Shown one piece after another: positions 25,364 to 34,236 of a stretch of DNA of 64,000 nt. Made by a program: the position numbers and the translations under genes. Source of the DNA: Sphingopyxis sp. UBA6723 (GTDB taxonomy: Bacteria; Pseudomonadota; Alphaproteobacteria; Sphingomonadales; Sphingomonadaceae); the NCBI RefSeq assembly GCF_002454115.1, contig NZ_DKIH01000013.1, positions 554,853 to 618,852 of the forward strand, in the 5' to 3' direction. The number at the start of each line of letters is the position of its first letter. Position 1 is the stretch's first letter. The notes under the pieces are model-generated. The model was given only the letters and a program-made list of their open reading frames with translations, was not told where the DNA came from and ran no database searches.

Positions 25364-25754
25364 GCGGTGCGTCGTCCACTTGACGACCCTCGGCCGCCTG
25401 CCGCTGATGCTCGCTCGCGATCAGCGCACCCTTGGCAACGCGCAGGCCATAAACTACCGCAGCGGCGGTCAGCGGTACCCACAAGAGCACATGCACCCAC
25501 AAGGGCGGCTGCACCGCCGCATCGAGCCCCAGCGCCGCGGCAACCAGCAAGGCACCAATGATAAGGGTCAGGAACGCGGCGGGACCGTCGCCGACATTGT
25601 AGCGACCATAATCGAGCCCGCAGGCGTCACATTTCGCATGGAATTGCACCGGCCCGTTAAACAAGGTTTTGGCGCCGCATTCGGGACAGAGGCCAAAAAG
25701 GGCAGCGCGCCAGACCGGCGGCTGCCCCTTTGGAATGATTGTGCCGTCAGGCAA
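25356..25754 (-). CDS. DUF983 family small membrane protein
   Basis: About 132 residues. A treble-clef-like zinc motif CPECGAKTLF...CDACGLDYGRY precedes two hydrophobic helices (about 60-105), as in DUF983 proteins found in alphaproteobacterial oxidase operons. The open frame extends into ctaE without a good ATG, so I place the start at the TTG at 25754, right after the ctaE stop; this start is uncertain. Function is unknown. Context suggests a role in oxidase assembly. Confidence 0.75.
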   Translation of the reverse strand: MPDGTIIPKGQPPVWRAALFGLCPECGAKTLFNGPVQFHAKCDACGLDYGRYNVGDGPAAFLTLIIGALLVAAALGLDAAVQPPLWVHVLLWVPLTAAAVVYGLRVAKGALIASEHQRQAAEGRQVDDAPHD

Positions 25755-25755
25755 T

Positions 25756-26631
25756 TTAGTGCGCGGCGACCGGCGCGCCCCAGCCGCCCCAGACGTAGAT
25801 GATGATGAACAGGAATAGCCACACCACATCGACGAAATGCCAATACCAGGCAGCCGCTTCAAAGCCGAAATGCTGTTTGGGCGTGAAGTGTCCCTTGTAC
25901 GTGCGCGCCAGGCAGACGATCAGGAAGATCGTGCCGACCAGCACGTGGAACCCGTGGAAGCCGGTCGCCATGTAGAACGCCGAGCTGTAATTGCTCTGGC
26001 CAAAGGCGAAGGGGGCTGCGGCATATTCATAGGCCTGAATTGCCGAGAAGATCGCGCCCAGAATGATCGTCGCCCACAGGCCCTTTTTCAGGCCGTCGCG
26101 GTCGCCGTGGATCAGCGAGTGATGCGCCCAAGTGATCGTCGTCCCCGAGCACAGCAGGATCAACGTGTTGAGCAGCGGCAGCGAGAAGGCGTCAATAACT
26201 TCGATGCCCTTGGGCGGCCACTGGGTGATCGCCTCGGCGCCTTCCTGGCCGAACAGCGAGGTAACCGCGCCATCAACATATTCGATCGGCACCGGGAACA
26301 GGGTGAAATCGAACCACGCCCAGAACCAACCGACGAAAAACATCACTTCCGACGCGATAAACAGGATCATCCCGTACCGCAGGTGAAGCTGAACGACCGG
26401 GGTGTGATCGCCGGCATGGGCTTCGTTGATGACGTCCGACCACCAGCTGAAAAAGGTTGCGATCACGCCCATGAAGCCCAGACCAAGCACCCACTTGCCC
26501 GCGCCGCCGAAATAATCGTCGTGCATGAACATCACGAGGCCAAAGAACATCACCATCGCGGCGAACGACCCAATCAGCGGCCAGACGCTGGGATTTACGA
26601 GGTGGTAGTCATGATGTTTCGCACCGGACAT
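25756..26631 (-). CDS. ctaE: Cytochrome c oxidase subunit III
   Basis: A 291-residue, seven-helix subunit of the aa3-type oxidase. ATG 26631 (MSGAKHHDYHLV) is chosen over an upstream in-frame ATG at 26676 because GGGAA precedes it and family members start this way. Hallmarks are WWSDVINEAHAGDHT, FFVGWFWAWFDF, the conserved ATGFHGFHVLVGTIFL stretch and WYWHFVDVVWLFLF. It lies between ctaG and the DUF983 gene. Confidence 0.96.
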   Translation of the reverse strand: MSGAKHHDYHLVNPSVWPLIGSFAAMVMFFGLVMFMHDDYFGGAGKWVLGLGFMGVIATFFSWWSDVINEAHAGDHTPVVQLHLRYGMILFIASEVMFFVGWFWAWFDFTLFPVPIEYVDGAVTSLFGQEGAEAITQWPPKGIEVIDAFSLPLLNTLILLCSGTTITWAHHSLIHGDRDGLKKGLWATIILGAIFSAIQAYEYAAAPFAFGQSNYSSAFYMATGFHGFHVLVGTIFLIVCLARTYKGHFTPKQHFGFEAAAWYWHFVDVVWLFLFIIIYVWGGWGAPVAAH

Positions 26632-26711
26632 GGCGTGTTTCCCGTTTTTGGCAGTCCCGGCATCGCGATTCCCCATCGCCCGCCGGTCTTGTTAGACTCT
26701 TGATCGCGGCC

Positions 26712-27287
26712 TTAGCTCGCCTTTTTACCCTCGTCTACAGGGTGGAAGGTATAGCTGAGGGTGATTTCCTGGATGTCGCGCGCGTCGGGATCATCCATGA
26801 TCTTGGGATCGACGAAGAACAGCACCGGCATCCGCATCTGCTGCCCCGGCTCCAGCCGTTGTTCGGTGAAGCAGAAGCACTGGATCTTGGTGAAATATTT
26901 GCCCGCCTGCGTCGGCGTGACATTGAACCCCGCGGTGCCGACGACCGGCACCGACGAGCTATTTTCGGCAATAAAGATCGCCATGTCGCGCGCGCCGATG
27001 CTGACCGTGTCGGTCGGATGCTCGGGATAGAATTTCCACGGCAGCCCCGGCGAGACATTGGCGTCGAAACGGACCGAAATGGTTTTCGACAGGATCACCG
27101 GATCCGCCGCCGCAGCAACCGGGTCATAGCGCTGGGTTGTGCCGCCGAAACCGGTGACGCGGCAGAACAAGTCGTACAGCGGCACCGCCGCAAATCCTAA
27201 TCCGACCATCGCGAGTGCCAAGGCCGATGCCAAACTCGCGGTCTTTGCTTTCGGGGACAGGCGCCCAATTACCGGAAAAGATGTCAT
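26712..27287 (-). CDS. ctaG: Cytochrome c oxidase assembly protein CtaG (Cox11)
   Basis: A 191-residue copper chaperone that delivers Cu to the CuB site of subunit I. One N-terminal transmembrane helix (LASALALAMVGLGFAAVPLY) is followed by FCRVTGFGGTTQ and a periplasmic immunoglobulin-like domain with the copper motif QCFCFTEQ. The start overlaps the stop of the small gene upstream by 4 nt. Confidence 0.96.
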   Translation of the reverse strand: MTSFPVIGRLSPKAKTASLASALALAMVGLGFAAVPLYDLFCRVTGFGGTTQRYDPVAAAADPVILSKTISVRFDANVSPGLPWKFYPEHPTDTVSIGARDMAIFIAENSSSVPVVGTAGFNVTPTQAGKYFTKIQCFCFTEQRLEPGQQMRMPVLFFVDPKIMDDPDARDIQEITLSYTFHPVDEGKKAS

Positions 27288-27433
27288 GCGAAAACCTGGA
27301 TCTTGGCGATGGTGATGAAGAAAAACAGGATCGCGAGGCCACCGAGCATCCAGGCCATCATATTGGCGCGGCTGCGCTGGCGGCGGCGATATTCGACCTC
27401 ATCAAAGGGTTCGAGATTCGGCTTTTCGGTCAT
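27284..27433 (-). CDS. Small single-helix protein of the oxidase operon (CoxF-like)
   Basis: A 49-residue protein that starts MTEKPNLEPFDEVEYRRRQR and then has one hydrophobic helix (MMAWMLGGLAILFFFITIA). Both ends overlap the neighbours by 4 nt (ctaB stop/start and start of ctaG), which argues strongly that it is a real gene. Small proteins of this type occur at the same place in other alphaproteobacterial operons and are sometimes called CoxF. A role as assembly factor or minor subunit is inferred. Confidence 0.8.
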   Translation of the reverse strand: MTEKPNLEPFDEVEYRRRQRSRANMMAWMLGGLAILFFFITIAKIQVFA

Positions 27434-28341
27434 AAATGCCACCAATGATCGGCAACAACGGCGCCGAAGAGAATGAAAAGATAGGCGATCGAATAAGCGA
27501 ATAACCGCTTTTCGGGCTGCATCAAATCGGCATCGCCGGTCGTGCGCGTGCCGACCTGAACCGACAGCGCCACGAACAGCGCCGAAAGGAGGACCGCGGT
27601 CCACCCATAGAGTGCGCCCGTGTATCCCAGCGGCCACGGTGCAATCGCCGCTACCGCCATGATCAGCGCGTAGAAAAGAATCTGGCGCCGGGTCGATTTC
27701 TCCCCCGCGACGACCGGCATCATCGGGATGCCCGCGGCGGCATAGTCCGAGCGCATGAACAGCGCGAGTGCCCAGAAATGCGGCGGCGTCCACAGAAAGA
27801 TCAGCAAGAACAGCATGACCGGCAAAGGCGCGATGCTGCCGGTCGCAGCGACCCAACCGATCAGCGGCGGAAACGCGCCCGCCGCACCGCCGATGACGAT
27901 ATTCTGCGGCGTCCGCGGCTTCAGCCACATCGTGTAGACAAAGACGTAGAAGAGGATCGAGACCGCGAGGAGCAGCGTCGCCTGCCAGTTCGACGCAAAC
28001 AGCATCAGGAACAGCGAGAATGCCGCCAGCCCGATGCCGAATTGCAGCGCCGTCTGCGGGTCGAGCCGTCCTGCGGGCAGCGGCCGTCCGGCGGTGCGCT
28101 TCATCTTGGCGTCGAGGCTCGCCTCATACCATTGGTTGAGAGCGCCCGACGCCCCTGCCCCCAAAGCGATCGCCAGGATCGACGAAAAGGCAAGGACCGG
28201 CGGCACGCTGACCGGCGCCGCTAGGAGCCCGCACAGCGCGGTGAACACCACCAGCGACATGACGCGCGGCTTAGTCAGCGCGAACAGGTCGCGCCAGTCG
28301 GCCGGAAGGGCCGTTTCGCCATGGGTCAGGCTCTGCGCCAT
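27430..28341 (-). CDS. ctaB: Protoheme IX farnesyltransferase (heme o synthase)
   Basis: A 303-residue UbiA-family prenyltransferase that adds farnesyl to heme b, giving heme o, the precursor of heme a. The Asp-rich substrate motif is NQWYEASLDAKMKRTAGRPL (about 73-92), the N-terminal LTKPRVMSLVVFTALCG is typical, and about nine transmembrane helices are present. It lies between ctaD and ctaG as in most alphaproteobacteria. Confidence 0.96.
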   Translation of the reverse strand: MAQSLTHGETALPADWRDLFALTKPRVMSLVVFTALCGLLAAPVSVPPVLAFSSILAIALGAGASGALNQWYEASLDAKMKRTAGRPLPAGRLDPQTALQFGIGLAAFSLFLMLFASNWQATLLLAVSILFYVFVYTMWLKPRTPQNIVIGGAAGAFPPLIGWVAATGSIAPLPVMLFLLIFLWTPPHFWALALFMRSDYAAAGIPMMPVVAGEKSTRRQILFYALIMAVAAIAPWPLGYTGALYGWTAVLLSALFVALSVQVGTRTTGDADLMQPEKRLFAYSIAYLFILFGAVVADHWWHL

Positions 28342-28365
28342 GTTAACTCCAGCCCGGGATGCGAA

Positions 28366-28393
28366 CGCCCCCTGCCGAAACTAGCAGGGGGCG
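28366..28393 (-). terminator. Intercistronic hairpin between ctaD and ctaB
   Basis: Perfect 10-bp stem, CGCCCCCTGC (28366-28375) with GCAGGGGGCG (28384-28393), and an 8-nt loop. No T-run follows in the direction of transcription (minus strand), so it may limit rather than stop read-through, or protect the ctaD 3' end. Confidence 0.6.
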
Positions 28394-28400
28394 CGCACAA

Positions 28401-30074
28401 TCAGGCGATACGCGGCAGTTCGTTGAACTGGTGGAACGGCGGCGGGCTCGACAACGTCCATTCGAGCGTCGTCGCGCCTTCGCCCCACGGATTGTCGGCG
28501 GCCTTCTTGCCCGCGACCAGTGACCACAGAATGTTCACGAAGAAGATCAGGACACCGACCGCCATGATGACATAGCCGTAGGACGAGATCAGGTGCCAGA
28601 AGGCATAGGCTTCGGGATAATCGGGGTAACGGCGCGGCATGCCCTGCTGTCCCAGAAAGTGCTGGGGGAAGAACAGGACGTTGACGCCGATGAAGAAGAT
28701 CCAGAAGTGCAGCTGGCCCAGGAACTCGTTGTACATCCGCCCCGACATCTTCGGGAACCAGTAATAGAAACCGGCGAACAGCGAGAACACGGCGCCGAGC
28801 GACAGCACATAGTGGAAGTGGGCGACGACATAATAAGTGTCGTGCAGGTTGGTGTCGACGCCGCCATTGGCCAGCACGACGCCGGTCACGCCGCCAACGG
28901 TGAACATGAAGATAAAGCCGAGCGACCAGACCATCGGAGTCTTGAAGCTCATCGACCCGCCCCACATCGTGGCGATCCAGCTGAAGATCTTGATGCCGGT
29001 CGGGACCGCGATGACCATCGTCGCCGCCGTGAAGTACATCTTCAGGTTCACGCTCATGCCGACGGTGAACATGTGGTGCGCCCACACGATGAAACCAACG
29101 ACGCCGATCGCGACCATGGCATAGGCCATGCCGAGATAACCGAACACCGGCTTGCGGCTGAAGGTCGAGATGATCTGGCTGACGATGCCGAAGCCCGGCA
29201 GGATCATGATGTACACTTCGGGGTGACCGAAGAACCAGAAGAGATGCTGGTAGAGGACGGGATCGCCGCCGCCTGCCGCATCATAGAAGGTCGTGCCGAA
29301 GTTGCGATCCGTCAGCAGCATGGTGATCGCCGCCGCCAGAACCGGCAGCGCGAGCAGCAGCAGGAAGGCGGTGACGAGCACCGACCACACGAACAGCGGC
29401 ATCTTGTGGATCGTCATCCCCGGTGCGCGCATGTTGAAAATGGTGGTGATGAAGTTTATCGCGCCCAAGATCGACGCCGCACCCGCAAGGTGGAGCGAGA
29501 AGATCGCCATATCGACCGCCGGCCCCGCCGACCCACTGGTCGACAGCGGCGCGTAAACGGTCCAGCCCGTACCGGCGCCAAGCCCGCTGCCGCCCGGGAC
29601 GAACATCGACCCGACCAGCATGACAAAGGCGACGAAGGTCAGCCAGAAGCTGACATTGTTCATGCGCGGGAACGCCATGTCGGGCGCGCCGATCATCAGC
29701 GGGACGAACCAGTTGCCGAAGCCGCCGATCATGGCGGGCATGACCATGAAGAACACCATGATCAGACCGTGCGCCGTGATCATCACGTTCCAGAAATGCT
29801 TGCCCTGAACGTCGCCAGCGGCGCCGTCGAAAAATTGCGCCCAGCCGGTCAGATACTGGATGCCGGGTTCGGCGAGTTCGAGGCGCATCATGCCCGAAAT
29901 CACCCCGCCGACGATCCCGGCGACGATCGCAAAGATCAGATAGAGGGTGCCGATATCCTTGTGGTTCGTCGACATGAACCAGCGGACGAAAAAGCCCGGG
30001 GTATCGTGATCATGGTCGTCATGCGCGTGATCGGCGTGACCATGGGCGGGTGCAGTTGCGGCGATATCGGTCAT
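28401..30074 (-). CDS. ctaD: Cytochrome c oxidase subunit I (aa3 type)
   Basis: A 557-residue heme-copper oxidase core. The heme a and CuB ligands are in the expected places: His in MITAHGLIMVFF, HPEVYI, the adjacent VWAHHMFTVG, and HFHYVLSLG. WFFGHPEVYI with the following Tyr provides the His-Tyr crosslink, and YVVAHFHY carries the heme ligands. The K- and D-channel regions look complete, so this is an A-type proton pump. A His/Asp-rich N-terminus (HGHADHAHDDHDHD) precedes the first helix. It follows ctaC after 15 bp. Confidence 0.97.
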   Translation of the reverse strand: MTDIAATAPAHGHADHAHDDHDHDTPGFFVRWFMSTNHKDIGTLYLIFAIVAGIVGGVISGMMRLELAEPGIQYLTGWAQFFDGAAGDVQGKHFWNVMITAHGLIMVFFMVMPAMIGGFGNWFVPLMIGAPDMAFPRMNNVSFWLTFVAFVMLVGSMFVPGGSGLGAGTGWTVYAPLSTSGSAGPAVDMAIFSLHLAGAASILGAINFITTIFNMRAPGMTIHKMPLFVWSVLVTAFLLLLALPVLAAAITMLLTDRNFGTTFYDAAGGGDPVLYQHLFWFFGHPEVYIMILPGFGIVSQIISTFSRKPVFGYLGMAYAMVAIGVVGFIVWAHHMFTVGMSVNLKMYFTAATMVIAVPTGIKIFSWIATMWGGSMSFKTPMVWSLGFIFMFTVGGVTGVVLANGGVDTNLHDTYYVVAHFHYVLSLGAVFSLFAGFYYWFPKMSGRMYNEFLGQLHFWIFFIGVNVLFFPQHFLGQQGMPRRYPDYPEAYAFWHLISSYGYVIMAVGVLIFFVNILWSLVAGKKAADNPWGEGATTLEWTLSSPPPFHQFNELPRIA

Positions 30075-30089
30075 CTGTCGGACCCCTTA

Positions 30090-31187
30090 TTAATTCTTGG
30101 CGACCGGGGCGGCGGCGGGCGCCGCTGCCGGGGCAGCTTCGGTCGTGGTGGCGGCCGGCGTCGCGGCAGGCGCGGCAGCGGCGGGCGTTGGTGCAGCGGC
30201 AGCGGGCGCGGCGGCTGCGGCAACCGGACCAGCCGGATTGCCGCCCTTCGAACGCACCCACGCTTCCCATTTATCGACCGGCAGCACTTCGACGGCGATC
30301 GGCATAAAGCCATGATCGACTCCGCAGAGCTCCGAACATTGGCCGTAATAGACGCCGACTTTGTTGGCGGTGAAGGTGGTTTCGTTGGCGCGGCCGGGGA
30401 CCGCATCCATCTTGGTCCAGAAGGCCGGGACCGCGAAGCTGTGGATCACGTCGGCACCGGTGATGATCAGTTTGACCTGACGGCCAACGGGAACGACCAT
30501 CCGGTTGTCGACCGCAAGCTGGTACGGCTCGCCCGATGCCTTGGCCTGATCGACGGTCAGCATCTTCGACACATATTCGCCAATACCCTGGTCGGGATAG
30601 GCATAGCCCCAATACCATTGATATCCGGTCACCTTGATCGTCAGCGCTTCCTTCTTCGGCGGCTCATATTGCTGCGCGAGCAGGCGGATCGACGGCACCG
30701 CGATCACCGCAAGGATGAGCACCGGAATGGCGGTCCAGATGATTTCGATGAAGGTGTTGTGCGTCGTCTTTGACGGCACCGGGTTGGCTTTGGCGCGGTA
30801 ACGGAACACGACCCAGAGCAGCAGGCCAAGCACGAACAGCGTGATGATCGTGATCACCGGCAGCAGGATGACATGGTTGAACCAATAGGCCTGCTCACCA
30901 ACCGGGCTGACCTGCGGCTGGAAATCGATCCCGGCGTCGATAGGCTGACCCACACCGGGAGTGGGTTTCATCGGCGTATAGGTTGCATCGCCAGCCGGAA
31001 CCGCCGCTTCGGTCGCCGCGGGTGCCGCCGTCTGCGTCGCCGCATCGGCAGCGGTCGGCGCAGGATTCGCAACCGGCGCCGCAACAGGCGCTTCGACCGG
31101 CGCCGCCGCAGGTGCTTGCGCATGGCCGACGCCCGCCGCGCCAAGCGACAAAGCCGCCGCAATTACAAGGGTTTTCAAGCTCTTCAT
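30090..31187 (-). CDS. ctaC: Cytochrome c oxidase subunit II with Ala/Pro-rich ends
   Basis: A 365-residue subunit carrying the CuA centre. The start ATG 31187 is followed by a signal peptide (LVIAAALSLGAAGVGHAQ). An Ala/Pro-rich segment of about 50 residues precedes two transmembrane helices and the cupredoxin domain. CuA ligands are visible in YYGQCSELCGVDHGFM, with His in DVIHSFAVPAF. The C-terminus is a second low-complexity tail of about 50 residues dominated by Ala, Pro and Thr, without a fused cytochrome c. First gene of the oxidase operon. Confidence 0.96.
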   Translation of the reverse strand: MKSLKTLVIAAALSLGAAGVGHAQAPAAAPVEAPVAAPVANPAPTAADAATQTAAPAATEAAVPAGDATYTPMKPTPGVGQPIDAGIDFQPQVSPVGEQAYWFNHVILLPVITIITLFVLGLLLWVVFRYRAKANPVPSKTTHNTFIEIIWTAIPVLILAVIAVPSIRLLAQQYEPPKKEALTIKVTGYQWYWGYAYPDQGIGEYVSKMLTVDQAKASGEPYQLAVDNRMVVPVGRQVKLIITGADVIHSFAVPAFWTKMDAVPGRANETTFTANKVGVYYGQCSELCGVDHGFMPIAVEVLPVDKWEAWVRSKGGNPAGPVAAAAAPAAAAPTPAAAAPAATPAATTTEAAPAAAPAAAPVAKN

Positions 31188-31419
31188 AAGACTGGTGCCG
31201 CCCGTTGCCTGTTGTTCTTTATCATATTTCGTCCTGCCTCGCAGCGTGTCGGACAAGCGACGCGACAGCCGAAAGGCAGGCTGAATCTCGCGGGCGCTAT
31301 AGACCCGCTTGCCGCTTGCCTCAAGCATCTCTAACACTATTTTACGGCTGGCAAATCTTCACCGCCAAAACCCGGTCGCCCGCAAAGGGCGACGCTCTGG
31401 ATAAAAGAACAAGTCTCCC

Positions 31420-32004
31420 ATGACCGATGATGAAATTCTGGCCGAATTCCGCGCCGCCGAAGCCCTGCTCCAAGGCCATTTCCTGCTCTCGTCGGGGCGC
31501 CACAGCGAATATTATCTGCAATGCGCGCGCGTGCTGATGGATACCGAGCGCGCCGGGCGGCTCGCGGTCGCCCTCGCCGCGAAACTCCCTCGCGACCTCA
31601 AGCAGGCGATCGACGTCGTGGTGTCCCCGGCGATGGGCGGCGTCATCATCGGCCATGAAATGGGCCGCGCGCTCGGCAAGCCTGCGATTTTCGTCGAGCG
31701 ACCGACCGGCACCTTTGAACTCCGCCGCGGCTTCACCATCGAACCCGGCGCGAAAGTGCTGATGGTCGAGGATGTCGTGACCACCGGCCTGTCGTCGCGC
31801 GAAGCGATGGCGTGCGTCGCGGCGGCCGGCGGCGACGTGATTGCCGAGGCGGCACTGGTCGATCGCTCGGCGGGCAGCAATGTCGACCTCGGCGTCCCCT
31901 TCTATCCGCTCGTCGCGATCAATTTCCCGACCTACGCCGCCGACGAACTGCCTGACCATCTGGCGGGCTCCGAAGCGATCAAGCCCGGGAGCCGCGCGAA
32001 TTGA
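31420..32004 (+). CDS. pyrE: Orotate phosphoribosyltransferase
   Basis: A 194-residue pyrimidine-biosynthesis enzyme that makes orotidine monophosphate from orotate and PRPP. The PRPP motif is VLMVEDVVTTGLSS (about 110-123). HFLLSSGRHSEYYLQCARV at the N-terminus and SPAMGGVIIGHE complete the family pattern. It starts a plus-strand operon divergent from ctaC; the 232-bp space between them should hold both promoters. It overlaps pdxJ by 4 nt. Confidence 0.96.
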   Translation: MTDDEILAEFRAAEALLQGHFLLSSGRHSEYYLQCARVLMDTERAGRLAVALAAKLPRDLKQAIDVVVSPAMGGVIIGHEMGRALGKPAIFVERPTGTFELRRGFTIEPGAKVLMVEDVVTTGLSSREAMACVAAAGGDVIAEAALVDRSAGSNVDLGVPFYPLVAINFPTYAADELPDHLAGSEAIKPGSRAN

Positions 32005-32747
32005 GCGCCAATCATTCCTCTGGTCGCCTCCGCCTGGGGGTCAACATCGACCATGTCGCGACGATCCGTAACGCGCGCGGCGGCGAGCATCCCGACCCGG
32101 TGCGTGCGGCCGAAATCGTCGCATCGGTCGGCGGGGACGGCATCACGGCGCATTTGCGAGAGGACCGGCGCCATATCCGCGACGACGACCTGGCGCGCAT
32201 CCAGGCGGCGACCGACCTGCCGCTGAACCTGGAGATGGCGGCAACCGACGAGATGGTCGCGATCGCGCTGCGCCACAGCCCCCACGCCGCATGCATCGTC
32301 CCCGAAAAGCGCGAGGAGCGCACGACCGAGGGCGGGCTCGACGCCGCAGGCCAGCATAACCACCTCGCCCCGATCGTCGCGCGACTATCCGATGCGGGGA
32401 TTCGCGTCAGCCTGTTCATCGAGCCTGACCCGCGCCAGATCGAGGCGGCGATGATGCTGCGCGCGCCGGTCGTCGAATTTCACACCGGCCGCTACGCCCA
32501 TTGCGAAGGCGAAGAACGCGCCGTGGAACTGCGGCGCCTCGCCGACGCCGCGGCGCTGGCGTGGAAAAATGGCATCGAACCGCATGCCGGGCATGGCCTG
32601 ACCTATGAGAATGTCGTCCCGGTTGCGGCGATCCCGCAGCTCGCCGAGCTCAACATCGGCCATTATCTGATCGGCGAAGCGATCTTTACCGGGCTGGAAG
32701 ATGCAGTGCGCCGGATGCGCGACCTGATGGACGAGGCGCGCGGATGA
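32001..32747 (+). CDS. pdxJ: Pyridoxine 5'-phosphate synthase
   Basis: A 248-residue enzyme of the DXP-dependent vitamin B6 pathway, which condenses 1-deoxyxylulose 5-phosphate with 3-amino-2-oxopropyl phosphate. The TTG start overlaps the pyrE stop (TTGA). Signature blocks are GVNIDHVATIRNARGG, ITAHLREDRRHI, EFHTGRYAH and GHGLTYENV. Confidence 0.96.
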   Translation: MSANHSSGRLRLGVNIDHVATIRNARGGEHPDPVRAAEIVASVGGDGITAHLREDRRHIRDDDLARIQAATDLPLNLEMAATDEMVAIALRHSPHAACIVPEKREERTTEGGLDAAGQHNHLAPIVARLSDAGIRVSLFIEPDPRQIEAAMMLRAPVVEFHTGRYAHCEGEERAVELRRLADAAALAWKNGIEPHAGHGLTYENVVPVAAIPQLAELNIGHYLIGEAIFTGLEDAVRRMRDLMDEARG

Positions 32748-32977
32748 ACGCGCCCCAAAATACCCTCCTGCTTGTGTCCGGGCTTCTGAAGGTCGGTGCA
32801 ACGCTGCTGATCCTGCTGATGTTCGCGAAGCTCGGATGGGATCTGGCAAGCGATCGCCACGTGGAAATTCCCCCGATCTTGATCATCGCGATCGGTGCGA
32901 CGCTCGCCGCGCAGCTGGCCACTTGGGCCGGCTGGCGCTTCGCCTCGGGCCGCGAAACCGAGGACCGCAGCAGGTGA
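32744..32977 (+). CDS. Small two-helix membrane protein, unknown function
   Basis: A 77-residue protein with two hydrophobic segments (about 7-28 and 43-66) and charged ends. It overlaps pdxJ by 4 nt (ATGA) and acpS by 4 nt, which supports it as a genuine gene. I do not recognise a family. Its place in an operon with acpS and lepB gives no clear function. Confidence 0.75.
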   Translation: MNAPQNTLLLVSGLLKVGATLLILLMFAKLGWDLASDRHVEIPPILIIAIGATLAAQLATWAGWRFASGRETEDRSR

Positions 32978-33375
32978 TCATCGGCCTCGGCTCCGACCTC
33001 TGCAATATCGAGCGCATCCAAAACTCGCTCGACCGCTTCGGCGAGCGCTTCGAGAATCGCGTCTTCACCGATGTCGAGCGCGCCAAGGCCGCGCGCCGCC
33101 CCTACACCCGCGCCGGCACCTACGCCAAGCGCTTCGCCGCCAAGGAAGCCTTCTCGAAAGCCGTCGGCACCGGTTTCAAGCGCGGCGTGTTCATGAAGGA
33201 CATCGGCGTCGTCAACGCGCCCTCTGGCGCCCCGACGCTGGCACTGACCGGCGGCGCCGCCGAACGGCTCGCTGCGATGATCCCGGCGGGCTACACCGCG
33301 CACATCCACCTGACCCTGACCGACGACCATCCGTGGGCGCAGGCGTTCGTCATCATCGAAGCAATCAAGGACTGA
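32974..33375 (+). CDS. acpS: Holo-[acyl-carrier-protein] synthase
   Basis: A 133-residue phosphopantetheinyl transferase that activates acyl carrier protein. The GTG at 32974 (GTGATCATCGGC) overlaps the upstream stop; longer open frames in this region are not supported. Magnesium and CoA motifs are GLGSDLCNIERI at the N-terminus and YAKRFAAKEAFSKAVGTG (about 48-65). Confidence 0.95.
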   Translation: MIIGLGSDLCNIERIQNSLDRFGERFENRVFTDVERAKAARRPYTRAGTYAKRFAAKEAFSKAVGTGFKRGVFMKDIGVVNAPSGAPTLALTGGAAERLAAMIPAGYTAHIHLTLTDDHPWAQAFVIIEAIKD

Positions 33376-33382
33376 CGGGACA

Positions 33383-34225
33383 ATGGCGAAGAACAAGGCG
33401 CAGGACGACGGCAGCTGGGGCAAATTGATCCGCGACATCGTGGTGATCCTGCTGCTTGTGCTGGGCATCCACAGCTGCGTCGCCAAGCCTTTCTATATCC
33501 CGTCCGATTCGATGATGCCAGTGCTGCGCAACGGCGACCGGCTGATCGTCAGCAAATATCCCTATGGCTGGTCCTATGCCTCGGTCAGTTTTCATCTCGC
33601 GCCCAAAACCGAAGGCCGGATCTTCGGCAAACTGCCCGAACGCGGCGACATCGTCGTGCTCGAACATCCGGTGACGCGGATCGACTATATCAAGCGCGTT
33701 ATCGGCCTGCCCGGCGACACGATCCAGCTGACCAACGGCGAACTCAGCATTAACGGCAAACCGGTGAAGCGCGAAGTCCAGCCGCTGCTGGCGCTCCCCG
33801 TCGATCCGAACCTGCCGATCATGGGCAGCAGCCTTGACCGCTTTATCACCCGTGGGGCCGACGGGCGCGAAATGCTCGAACTACCGATTGTGCGCGAAAC
33901 GCTGCCAGGCGGCGCGACCTTTGACACCATCGACATGGGACCGGGATACACCACCGACGATTACGGCCCGATCAAAGTCCCCGCCGATCATCTGTTCCTG
34001 ATGGGCGACAACCGCGACGGCAGCGCCGACAGCCGGGTGGACACATCGCAAAAGGGGCTCGGTGGCCCCGTCCCGTTCGATGTCATCGCGGGGCGGGCCG
34101 AGATCATCAGCTTCTCCACCGATGGCACCGCGATATGGTACAACCCGCTCAGCTGGTTCAACGCGCTGCGCTCTGGCCGCGCGGGAACCGACTTGCGCCC
34201 CGAACGTAGCAGCACAGCAAAATAG
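33383..34225 (+). CDS. lepB: Signal peptidase I
   Basis: A 280-residue inner-membrane protease that removes Sec signal peptides. One transmembrane helix (about 15-35) precedes the catalytic domain. Nucleophile Ser is in IPSDSMMPVLRNGDRL, the general-base Lys in DYIKRVIGLPGD, and the C-terminal box FLMGDNRDGSADSR is intact. Seven bases follow acpS. Confidence 0.96.
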   Translation: MAKNKAQDDGSWGKLIRDIVVILLLVLGIHSCVAKPFYIPSDSMMPVLRNGDRLIVSKYPYGWSYASVSFHLAPKTEGRIFGKLPERGDIVVLEHPVTRIDYIKRVIGLPGDTIQLTNGELSINGKPVKREVQPLLALPVDPNLPIMGSSLDRFITRGADGREMLELPIVRETLPGGATFDTIDMGPGYTTDDYGPIKVPADHLFLMGDNRDGSADSRVDTSQKGLGGPVPFDVIAGRAEIISFSTDGTAIWYNPLSWFNALRSGRAGTDLRPERSSTAK

Positions 34226-34236
34226 GGAGCGAGGAC

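Noticed and set aside
28593..30773. 726-codon plus-strand open frame over ctaD
   Set aside because: Antisense shadow of ctaD and ctaC with His/Asp/Arg-rich nonsense composition.
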